Positions 1 through 6,740 of a stretch of 8,058 nt of DNA are shown here, piece by piece. The stretch's first letter is position 1. Each line of letters begins with the position of its first letter. A model generated the notes under the pieces. That model had not been told where the DNA came from. It did no database searches and worked only from the letters and a program-made list of their open reading frames with translations. Origin of the DNA: Bacteroidota bacterium. GTDB lineage: Bacteria; Bacteroidota; Bacteroidia; UBA7662. The stretch covers positions 1 to 8,058 of the forward strand of contig VGGT01000077.1 of NCBI GenBank assembly GCA_016868485.1, read 5' to 3'. The position numbers were made by a program, and so were the translations under genes.

Positions 1-403
1 CGTCATGGTACAACACATTGCCGTTCCTTCCGAACCACTTAATCCAAATGGCGCCTCCGTTATTCAAGGTGATTTCGATTCTGCGGTCAAAAACCCAGCC
101 CCAAACCCCGGTGACTTCGAGCCCCCATGAGGCAAACAGTTGTTTTTCATAGGCTTCGGGCAAAGGCACACCCTCAGGGTGCCAAAAGAGTAGGGGTTGA
201 TCGGTCGACCAATTGAGCTCCAAAACACAACATGCATCATTCCCGTCGCCAAATGCCAATTGCAATCGTGTGAGGCTCGGCGAAACGATATATGAAATGG
301 TTTTTCCGTTGAGCTGCTCATGAAGCATGCGGGCCAACAGATTCACGAACAAGAAGTGAGTCTGCAAGGCCCCTTTCTGTGGAAGGAAGGGGATTGGCCT
401 CAT
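1..403 (-). CDS. NFACT/RqcH-family protein, N-terminal part (cut by window edge)
   Basis: The minus-strand frame starting at the ATG at 403 stays open to the left edge and gives 134 residues of a longer protein. It resembles the NFACT-N (FbpA/DUF814-type) domain of the Rqc2/RqcH family. The N-terminus (about 14-36, THFLFVNLLARMLHEQLNGK) matches the family's opening helix. Near residues 106-107 there is an Asp-Arg pair (VFDRRIEITL), like the DR motif needed for C-terminal tailing in Rqc2 and RqcH. It is followed by WIKWFGRNGNVL, which resembles the family's HGxxSNI/V segment. Family members bind the 60S or 50S subunit carrying an obstructed nascent chain and recruit tRNA to add a C-terminal tail (alanine in bacteria). 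The start overlaps the stop of the upstream hydrolase gene (ATGA, 400-403), so the two are probably translationally coupled. The catalytic and RNA-binding parts further downstream lie outside the window. The family call rests on pattern recognition of a rather divergent N-terminus. Confidence 0.75.
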   Translation of the reverse strand, partial: MRPIPFLPQKGALQTHFLFVNLLARMLHEQLNGKTISYIVSPSLTRLQLAFGDGNDACCVLELNWSTDQPLLFWHPEGVPLPEAYEKQLFASWGLEVTGVWGWVFDRRIEITLNNGGAIWIKWFGRNGNVLYHD

Positions 404-1164
404 AAATGAACGGTCAGGCCGTCGTAGGCCAGATATATATTGTCGGGTAATTGACCGCCCACCTCATGGTGGGTCCCCAACTGATGCGAAATATGGGTGA
501 AAAAAGCTTGTTTTGGTTTAACGCGTTCAACTATTTCAATGGCTTCGGTCAGGGTAAAATGAGAAGGGTGGGGGGTATGCCGTAGGGCATTGAGCACGAG
601 TACATCAGGACTTCCCATTTTCTGGAAGGTTTCTTCTGGGATAAAATTGGCATCGGTGATGTAGGCCAAATTCACGATCCGAAATCCGAGTACGGGCAGA
701 TTCATGTGCATAACAGGAAGGGGGATGAATGGAATTCCTGCAGCGGAGAAGGCCTTCGTTTGAATGGAATTCAAGGCCAAATCGGGCACCCCCGGATAAC
801 GATGATGCTCGTCGAAGCAGTAATAAAACTCGCGTCTCAGCGCCTTTTGAACATCTTTTGTTGCGTAAATCTGTGTAGCGGATTTTTGTCGGTAGTTGAA
901 TGGACGCACATCATCCAGGCCGGCAATGTGGTCTTTGTGTGCATGCGTAAACACCACGCCATCGAGTCGGGTAACTCCTGCCCGAAGCATTTGCTGGCGG
1001 AAATCAGGGCCCGTATCCACCACCACCACCCGGTCATTTGCCTCCAACATAATGCTGGTGCGCAGACGCTGGTCGCGCGGATCCACCGAACGGCATACGG
1101 CACACGAACAACCAATCACAGGTACTCCCTGAGAGGTTCCAGTTCCTAAAAACGTCAGTTTCAC
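400..1164 (-). CDS. PhnP-like metallo-beta-lactamase-fold hydrolase
   Basis: This is a 254-residue protein of the metallo-beta-lactamase superfamily, close to the PhnP cyclic phosphodiesterase group. It opens with KLTFLGTGTSQGVPVIGC and then has a Cys cluster (C19, C21, C24), which in PhnP helps bind a structural zinc. The metal-binding HxHxDH motif is THAHKDHIAGLDD (H74, H76, D78, H79). Further ligands are probably H153 (VMHMN), D171 (YITDAN) and H224 (FFTHISH). PhnP opens 5-phosphoribosyl 1,2-cyclic phosphate, but no phn gene is nearby. The substrate is therefore unknown, and a general cytoplasmic phosphodiesterase is the safest description. No ATG precedes the conserved N-terminus in frame. 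The chosen start is the GTG at 1164, and the GTG at 1170 is equally possible. An upstream in-frame extension to 1287 overlaps the preceding gene and does not look like part of the family. The gene lies 16 nt after the 90-residue gene and overlaps the NFACT gene. Confidence 0.88.
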   Translation of the reverse strand: MKLTFLGTGTSQGVPVIGCSCAVCRSVDPRDQRLRTSIMLEANDRVVVVDTGPDFRQQMLRAGVTRLDGVVFTHAHKDHIAGLDDVRPFNYRQKSATQIYATKDVQKALRREFYYCFDEHHRYPGVPDLALNSIQTKAFSAAGIPFIPLPVMHMNLPVLGFRIVNLAYITDANFIPEETFQKMGSPDVLVLNALRHTPHPSHFTLTEAIEIVERVKPKQAFFTHISHQLGTHHEVGGQLPDNIYLAYDGLTVHL

Positions 1165-1180
1165 GACCACATTTTCACGC

Positions 1181-1453
1181 TCACAATTTAAACCGCGTTT
1201 GGCAGATCTCGGTGAGCAAATTCCGATGGGCAGACGCGAGTGTTTCCAAATCCCATTCGCTTTCCGTAGCCAATTCGCTGAGGGCACTGATTTTGGCTTC
1301 CGTGGTGAAGAACTTGTTCACCACGACCACTTTTTTTTCACGCAGTACACACTTTCCGGGCTGAAAATGGCCACGCTCATACCGCAACATATAGCCCCCG
1401 GCTTTAAAGAGATCTTCGACGCGCTTCAGGTATTGGGGAGAACTTTTGTTCAT
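1181..1453 (-). CDS. Small conserved Bacteroidota protein of unknown function (90 aa)
   Basis: This 90-residue protein resembles a small family that I recall as widespread in Bacteroidota and annotated only as hypothetical. Its core is LKRVEDLFKAGGYMLRYERG, then HFQPGKCVLREKKVVVVNKF, then FTTEAKISALSELA. The pattern suggests an amphipathic helix (about 7-18), a beta-rich middle with a single Cys (C36) and a C-terminal helical part. There is no signal peptide or membrane segment, so it is probably cytoplasmic. The ATG at 1453 is chosen as the start. A TTG two codons upstream (1459) is in frame but less likely. The gene is first in the minus-strand operon with the PhnP-like hydrolase and the NFACT gene and is divergent from mnmA. 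I cannot assign a function. Confidence 0.8.
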   Translation of the reverse strand: MNKSSPQYLKRVEDLFKAGGYMLRYERGHFQPGKCVLREKKVVVVNKFFTTEAKISALSELATESEWDLETLASAHRNLLTEICQTRFKL

Positions 1454-1537
1454 GTGCAAACAACGACCACAAATTTGAGAATTTAGCCCTTTGGTTGAGC
1501 GACTTTAGGGCAGGATAATGAGTATTTTTGCAGGCTA
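1454..1537. promoter_or_regulatory. Divergent intergenic region between the minus-strand operon and mnmA
   Basis: This 84-bp spacer must hold the start signals for both transcription units. For the leftward operon the best candidate is the self-complementary CAAATTTG (1470-1477), which differs from the Bacteroidota -7 box TAnnTTTG at the first base and lies 16 nt before the ATG at 1453. The rightward candidate is listed separately. No convincing -33 TTTG/TTG element at normal spacing and no clear Shine-Dalgarno sequence were found for either direction. Confidence 0.5.
1523..1530 (+). promoter_or_regulatory. Promoter -7 box for mnmA operon (TATTTTTG)
   Basis: TATTTTTG fits the Bacteroidota primary sigma factor -7 consensus TAnnTTTG exactly. 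Only 7 nt (CAGGCTA) separate it from the mnmA ATG at 1538, so transcription starting at the usual distance would begin at or very near the start codon. A matching -33 element is not evident. The call is supported by the same box in the same position before trxB. Confidence 0.6.
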
Positions 1538-2671
1538 ATGCAAAAAGGGCTCAACAAGCGGGTTTTGGTGGCCATGAGTGGGGGAATCGACAGCACGGTG
1601 GCGGCCGTTATGCTCCACGAGCAGGGTTATGATGTCATTGGAATCACCATGAAAACATGGGATTATGCATCGGCGGGCGGATCAAAAAAGGAAACCGGCT
1701 GTTGCAGTCTCGATTCGATCAACGACGCCCGTGAAGTGGCCGTTCAGCTCGGCTTCTCCCATATGATTCTCGATTTGCGCGATGAGTTCGGTGATGCCGT
1801 GATTGAAAATTTTGTGGATGAATACCTTTCTGGAAGAACCCCCAATCCGTGCGTACTCTGCAACACACACATTAAATGGGATGCCCTGCTCAGACGGGCC
1901 GATATGTTGCAATGCGACTACATCGCCACCGGTCATTATGCGCGCATTCAACAGGAAAATGGTCGATTTTATGTCGGTCAGGGCATAGATGGAGGTAAAG
2001 ACCAGTCTTATGTCCTGTGGGGATTGAGCCAAGATTCACTGCGCCGCACCCTTTTTCCGATGGGCAACTACAGAAAGTCTGAAATAAAGCAGATGGCGAT
2101 TGACCGAGGCTATGATTTTCTGGCCAAAAAGCCTGAGAGTTATGAAATTTGCTTCATACCCGACAATGATTACCGTTCATTCTTAAAACGAAGGGTTGAT
2201 GGATTGGAGGAACGGGTAGAGGGTGGATTATTCGTTGATCGAAATGGGGAGGTTCTTGGGAAACATCGAGGCTATCCCTTCTACACAGTTGGACAGCGCA
2301 AGGGTTTGGATATTGCCTTGGGCAAACCCATGTTTGTGGCAGAAATCCGCGCCCAGTCCAATACAGTGGTTCTTGGAGAATTGGGTGAACTGGATCGTCA
2401 GGCCATGCGCGTTGACCGAATCAACCTTCAAAAATACCCGAGCATTCCGGCTGAAGGAATGGAAGTCTTGGCTAAAATTCGCTACAAGGACCCTGGACAG
2501 GCAGCGATCATTTGGCAGGACGGCGACGAAATCTACGCAGAGTTTTCCCGTCCGGTAAAGGCCATTGCTCCCGGTCAGAGTGCCGTATTTTATCAAGACG
2601 GTGAGGTAGTAGGAGGGGGCTGGATCAGAGAATCGGTCCTCATCGAATCAAATAAAATTTACGAATCATGA
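1538..2671 (+). CDS. mnmA: tRNA-specific 2-thiouridylase MnmA
   Basis: MnmA activates U34 of tRNA-Lys, -Glu and -Gln with ATP and replaces the C2 oxygen with sulfur, which supports decoding and reading-frame maintenance. The protein has 377 residues, a normal length. The N-terminal PP-loop ATP pyrophosphatase motif is MSGGIDSTVA (SGGIDS at 14-19). ETGCCSLDSINDAR (52-65) and ATGHYAR (130-136) are family signatures. The catalytic cysteines are C108 in NPCVLCN and C205 in YEICFIPD. KDQSYVLWGL (154-163) and YTVGQRKGL (249-257) follow, and the C-terminal beta-barrel domain ends with FSRPVKAIAPGQSAVFYQDG and VVGGGWI. An extra cysteine (C105) replaces the Asp found in E. coli MnmA (NPDxLCN). The start is the ATG at 1538, just after the putative promoter box, and is supported by the conserved KRVLVAMSGG start. 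The stop overlaps the next start (ATGA, 2668-2671). Confidence 0.97.
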   Translation: MQKGLNKRVLVAMSGGIDSTVAAVMLHEQGYDVIGITMKTWDYASAGGSKKETGCCSLDSINDAREVAVQLGFSHMILDLRDEFGDAVIENFVDEYLSGRTPNPCVLCNTHIKWDALLRRADMLQCDYIATGHYARIQQENGRFYVGQGIDGGKDQSYVLWGLSQDSLRRTLFPMGNYRKSEIKQMAIDRGYDFLAKKPESYEICFIPDNDYRSFLKRRVDGLEERVEGGLFVDRNGEVLGKHRGYPFYTVGQRKGLDIALGKPMFVAEIRAQSNTVVLGELGELDRQAMRVDRINLQKYPSIPAEGMEVLAKIRYKDPGQAAIIWQDGDEIYAEFSRPVKAIAPGQSAVFYQDGEVVGGGWIRESVLIESNKIYES

Positions 2672-4344
2672 ACAAGTTCATACTGGGGTGTTACATCTTG
2701 TTGCTGGTCGGTTTAGAAGGAAGGGCACAAACCGGCGACCGTTATTGGATTGAATTCACCGATAAATCGGGAACGCCTTTTCGACTCGACCAACCCGGGG
2801 CCTTTTTATCGGCACGCTCGATTGAACGCCGACAAAAACAAGGCATCGCCATAGACAGCAGCGATTTACCCGTCAATCCGACCTACCTCGAAGGGCTCAG
2901 ATTGGCTGGAGCTGTTGTTCGCCATACGTCTAAATGGCTCAACGGCGCAACCATCGAAGCGCCCGACGCGCCCACATTAGCACGTGTTCAGGACCTGCCT
3001 TTCGTGCGTTCGACCCGCAAAAACGGACGTTCGGCACATCATAACGAGCATCCGAGGCCAAGTAAGTTGGCGTGGAACGGACTGCAGGAAGGGGTGCCGC
3101 GCCTTTCTGCAGATTCGGGTCAATATGGGGCGGGCTGGGAACAGCTTGCCCTGCACAAAGGGGAATGGCTGCACAACAGGGGATTTAGAGGTGAAGGCGT
3201 TTGGATTGCCGTTTTCGACGCGGGCTTTGTGGAGATGGACCGACTGTCTTGCTTCGATTCGCTTAGATTGGGTAACCGGATCGCAGACACCTGGGATTTC
3301 GTGGACCTTTCGCCCAATCCATTCGGTTTCGATGCGCATGGGACCTATGTGATGGGTTGTTTGGCCGCATGGTGGCCAGGTCGCCTGGTAGGAACCGCTC
3401 CCGGCGCAACTTATTTGCTGTATCGCACCGAAAACAACGTGGGGGGTTCCGAAAATCAGATTGAAGAAGACAATTGGGTGGCCGCTGCCGAACGTGCCGA
3501 CAGTGCCGGTGCCGACGTTTTTAATACCTCATTGGCCTATTCCACCTTCGATGATCCGCTAATGGACCATAGCTATAACGATATGGATGGCCAAACAGCA
3601 CGCATCACGCGCGGTTCAGACTTTGCGGCTTCTAAGGGGATTTTGGTGGTTGCCAGTGCGGGGAACTATGGTAATTCTGCATGGCGGTATATAGCGGCAC
3701 CTGCCGATGGTGATTCGGTACTTGCCGTAGGGGCTGTGGCCAGAAACAGAAACAGAGTTGCTTTTAGCAGTCAAGGTCCAACCGCTGACGGTCGCATAAA
3801 ACCAAATGTTATGGCGGTCGGTTCAGGCGCAGCCAGTTGCGATTTGACGGGGCAAGACGTGGCTTATGTGAGTGGGACATCCTTTTCGGGACCCATCATG
3901 GCTGGACTTGCGGCATGCTTATGGCAATCCAGACCGCATGCACGATCGATGCACGTATTCAAAGCTCTTGAAATGAGTGCAGATCGTTCGGCGTCGCCCG
4001 ATACTTTTTTCGGCCATGGCATACCTGATGTTTCTCGTGCTTGGAAAATGCTTCCTTCTGCGACAACCAATCAACCGTCAGTAGCTTTGGTCTATCCCAA
4101 TCCTTGTACTGAAGAGGTTGTTGTAGAATTCCCTTGGAATGGAATCGACCAGAATGATCATTTAGCTGCATTTGATGTCATGGGTCGTGTATGCAATCAT
4201 TTTCGCTACACCGCCCAGTTCTTTCCTAACGAGCAACGGGTATCAATATTTATTGAGTTTGATCCAAACATGCGGGCAGGTTTGTATGTTTTCAATTGGA
4301 CGACTTCTGATGCCGGACAGTCGTTTCGAATCATCAAAAACTAA
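2668..4344 (+). CDS. Secreted subtilisin-like (S8) serine protease with type IX sorting domain
   Basis: This 558-residue protein is an exported serine endopeptidase of family S8. A signal peptide (1 to about 20, FILGCYILLLVGLEGRA) is followed by an N-terminal region starting YWIEFTDKSG. SIERRQKQGI (51-60) and VVRHTSKWLNG (83-93) there are typical of Bacteroidota S8 proteins and look like a propeptide. The catalytic domain spans about 165-460. The triad is D184 (AVFDAGF), H224 (FDAHGTYV) and S405 (SGTSFSGP), with oxyanion-hole N333 (ASAGNYG). All four are present, so it should be active. The C-terminus (about 475-558) starts VYPNPCTEEVVVEF, contains FDVMGRV and ends GLYVFNW...FRIIKN. This is the Por-type sorting domain used by the type IX secretion system, so the enzyme is probably released or attached at the cell surface. 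It overlaps mnmA by 4 nt and lies 9 nt before the TonB-dependent receptor. Its target proteins are unknown. Confidence 0.93.
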   Translation: MNKFILGCYILLLVGLEGRAQTGDRYWIEFTDKSGTPFRLDQPGAFLSARSIERRQKQGIAIDSSDLPVNPTYLEGLRLAGAVVRHTSKWLNGATIEAPDAPTLARVQDLPFVRSTRKNGRSAHHNEHPRPSKLAWNGLQEGVPRLSADSGQYGAGWEQLALHKGEWLHNRGFRGEGVWIAVFDAGFVEMDRLSCFDSLRLGNRIADTWDFVDLSPNPFGFDAHGTYVMGCLAAWWPGRLVGTAPGATYLLYRTENNVGGSENQIEEDNWVAAAERADSAGADVFNTSLAYSTFDDPLMDHSYNDMDGQTARITRGSDFAASKGILVVASAGNYGNSAWRYIAAPADGDSVLAVGAVARNRNRVAFSSQGPTADGRIKPNVMAVGSGAASCDLTGQDVAYVSGTSFSGPIMAGLAACLWQSRPHARSMHVFKALEMSADRSASPDTFFGHGIPDVSRAWKMLPSATTNQPSVALVYPNPCTEEVVVEFPWNGIDQNDHLAAFDVMGRVCNHFRYTAQFFPNEQRVSIFIEFDPNMRAGLYVFNWTTSDAGQSFRIIKN

Positions 4345-4353
4345 CCACCGTTT

Positions 4354-6735
4354 ATGTCGACCCGCCGCTTTCATTTGGCCCATTATTTTTTGGGCCTTAT
4401 CAGTCTTTGTATGCTCTCGTTAGAGACAAACGCGCAGAAGGTAACTTTAAGCGGTTCTGTGCGTTCGGAGAGCGGCGAAGCACTGGTTGCGGCCAATGTT
4501 TGGGTATTGCCTTTAAAGCAAGGCACAACAACGAACGATTATGGCTATTTTGCTCTTAGCCTGCCCGCATCGACCTACACGGTGGTTGTCACCTACCTTG
4601 GCTATGCGCCCGATACGCTGAAGATCAATCTCAAACAAAATACGCAACATAACTTCCGCCTAAAATCGGCTGCAGTGAACCGGGAGGAAATTGTGGTTGA
4701 GGGCAGACGAGTCGATGAGAACACCCGAGAGGCGGGAATGGGACGCGCTGAAGTGAATATCGAACAGGTCAAGTCACTACCCGCACTATTGGGAGAGGCC
4801 GATATTTTGCGCACCATTCAGCTGCTTCCAGGCATACAAAAGGGAGGTGAAGGCAATACCGGATTTTATGTTCGGGGTGGTGGTCCGGATCAAAACTTAA
4901 TTCTGCTTGATGAAGCGGTTGTCTACAACGCCTCCCATTTATTTGGCTTTTTCTCCGTATTCAACGCCGATGCCATCAACAACACAACCCTCATTAAGGG
5001 TGGAATGCCCCCACAATATGGCGGGAGGGTATCTTCAGTTTTGGCGATTGGCATGCGCGAAGGCAACAACCAACGATTCGAAACACAAGGGGGAATAGGG
5101 TTGATTGCATCGCGGCTCACCACCGAGGGGCCCCTTAAGCGCGACAAAGGATCATTCATCATTTCTGGTCGGAGGACGTACATCGATGTACTGGTGAACC
5201 CCCTGATTCCGCCTGATGCCGTAGCCAAAGGCAGCGGATATTTTTTCTACGATTTTAACACCAAACTCAACTATCAAATCAATGCCAAAAACAGGATATT
5301 CGCCAGTGGGTATTTTGGTAGTGACGTTTTTACCTTTAAAAATCAAGAAATCGGCCTCGGATTCAATATCCCTTGGGGCAATGCCACGGGCACCCTACGG
5401 TGGAACCATATTTTCGGACCGAGATTATTTTTAAACACCACACTAATTTACAGTGATTTTGACTTTGCCACCGAGGTCACGCAATCGCAGTTTCAATTCA
5501 AACTCAACTCTGGCGTTCGAAACAAAAGCCTCAAATTGGATGCCGATTATTACGCGTCCTTGCGCCACCGCCTCAAAGTGGGTGCCCAATACACCAAACA
5601 TGGTTTTACCCCTTCCGTTGTGGAGGCCAGTACGGGTGAAAATACTTTTGGCACACCCGGGCTTCGGCAATTGAACGCTCATGAACTGGCCTTGTACGCC
5701 CAAGATGTATGGGACATCAGCGACGCGCTACAAATACAAGGCGGCATCCGCTGGTCGGGCTATCGACAGATGGGTCCCTACCTTTATCAACGCTATGCCA
5801 ACACCGAACTATTGGATTTAGTGGAAGAAATAGCCTACAAGGAAAATGAAAAAGTGGTTGATTATGGAGGTTTCGAACCCAGGCTTCTCCTGCGCCTCAG
5901 CACATCCCGACATTCTTCGGTGAAGCTGGGCATCACCAGGAACCTACAATACATCCACCTCGCCTCGTCTTCAGGGAATGCATTGCCAACCGACCTTTGG
6001 GTACCCAGTACACGTAAAGTTAGGCCGCAAGAGGGAATTCAATACGCCTTGGGGTATTTTTTGAACGATAAGAAAAATCAATGGGAGGCCTCGGTAGAAG
6101 TCTACTACAAAACCTTACAGAACCAAATCGACTTCCGCGACGGAGCGGTAGATGGTTTCAATTTGAATATCGAAAACGACTTTGTTTTTGGCTTTGGTCG
6201 TTCTTATGGTGCCGAGTGGTTTATTAAGAAAAGAACTGGTGCCCTTACCGGCTGGCTGGGCTATACCTGGTCGAAATCGGACCGCCGTTTCGATGACATC
6301 ATGCAAGGCAGGTGGTTCCCCTATAAATTTGACCGACGACACGATGTTTCATTCGTGGCCTCCTATGAACGAAGCAGAAAATGGACGTACTCCACTACCT
6401 TCGTTTATGCTACAGGTAATGCCTACACCTTGCCCGAATCGCGGTATTTTTTTGAAGGCCAAATCATCAACCAAATAGGAGACCGCAACAACTTCAGGTT
6501 TGCGCCTTATCATCGACTGGATTTGGCAGCGGTCTACAAACCCCTGCGTAATCAAGGGCGTAAATGGCAAAATGAATGGGTATTTGCCATCTACAATGTG
6601 TACAGCCGACTGAACCCATATTTTGTATACCTCAACAATACGGGGTCGCTGCAACAACAAAGTTTGCGGGTGGAGGCGAGACAGGTGAGCTTATTCCCCA
6701 TCATTCCATCGGTCACCTATAACTTTAAGTTTTAA
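4354..6735 (+). CDS. TonB-dependent outer-membrane receptor with carboxypeptidase-regulatory-like domain
   Basis: This 793-residue outer-membrane transporter is expected to take up a ligand using TonB/ExbBD energy. The signal peptide runs to about residue 27 (LSLETNA, then QK). A carboxypeptidase-regulatory-like beta-sandwich domain (about 29-105) has TLSGSVRSESGEALVAANVW and YTVVVTYLGY. The segment at 110-117 (REEIVVEG) may serve as the TonB box. The plug (about 140-235) includes LPALLGEADILRTIQLLPG and GFYVRGGGPDQNLILLDEA. The beta-barrel fills the rest and ends in VTYNFKF with a terminal Phe, as expected for barrel insertion. It is shorter than SusC-type receptors, and no SusD homologue is nearby. 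Instead a DUF4249 lipoprotein starts 5 nt after its stop, a pairing often seen in Bacteroidota. The substrate cannot be read from the sequence. The upstream secreted protease makes peptides a reasonable guess. Confidence 0.93.
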   Translation: MSTRRFHLAHYFLGLISLCMLSLETNAQKVTLSGSVRSESGEALVAANVWVLPLKQGTTTNDYGYFALSLPASTYTVVVTYLGYAPDTLKINLKQNTQHNFRLKSAAVNREEIVVEGRRVDENTREAGMGRAEVNIEQVKSLPALLGEADILRTIQLLPGIQKGGEGNTGFYVRGGGPDQNLILLDEAVVYNASHLFGFFSVFNADAINNTTLIKGGMPPQYGGRVSSVLAIGMREGNNQRFETQGGIGLIASRLTTEGPLKRDKGSFIISGRRTYIDVLVNPLIPPDAVAKGSGYFFYDFNTKLNYQINAKNRIFASGYFGSDVFTFKNQEIGLGFNIPWGNATGTLRWNHIFGPRLFLNTTLIYSDFDFATEVTQSQFQFKLNSGVRNKSLKLDADYYASLRHRLKVGAQYTKHGFTPSVVEASTGENTFGTPGLRQLNAHELALYAQDVWDISDALQIQGGIRWSGYRQMGPYLYQRYANTELLDLVEEIAYKENEKVVDYGGFEPRLLLRLSTSRHSSVKLGITRNLQYIHLASSSGNALPTDLWVPSTRKVRPQEGIQYALGYFLNDKKNQWEASVEVYYKTLQNQIDFRDGAVDGFNLNIENDFVFGFGRSYGAEWFIKKRTGALTGWLGYTWSKSDRRFDDIMQGRWFPYKFDRRHDVSFVASYERSRKWTYSTTFVYATGNAYTLPESRYFFEGQIINQIGDRNNFRFAPYHRLDLAAVYKPLRNQGRKWQNEWVFAIYNVYSRLNPYFVYLNNTGSLQQQSLRVEARQVSLFPIIPSVTYNFKF

Positions 6736-6740
6736 ATGAT

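Noticed and set aside
64..321. 85-residue minus-strand frame starting with an ATG at 321
   Set aside because: It lies inside and out of frame with the NFACT N-terminus, which has recognisable family motifs and an ATGA overlap with its neighbour.
1017..1033. CAC/CCA triplet run
   Set aside because: On the minus strand it encodes the valine-rich strand VVVVD of the hydrolase, a normal beta-strand, so it is not a functional repeat.
706..1149. 147-residue plus-strand open frame
   Set aside because: It is antisense to the hydrolase gene, which has a complete metal-binding motif set. The translation has no recognisable features.
1165..1287. N-terminal extension of the hydrolase to 1287
   Set aside because: It overlaps the small conserved gene almost fully and adds residues not typical of the family, which normally begins at KLTFLGTG.
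1331..1338. Run of eight T (eight A on the coding minus strand) as a possible frameshift site
   Set aside because: The unshifted frame continues into the conserved KKVVVVNKFF segment, so no shift is needed. No alternative downstream frame looks conserved.
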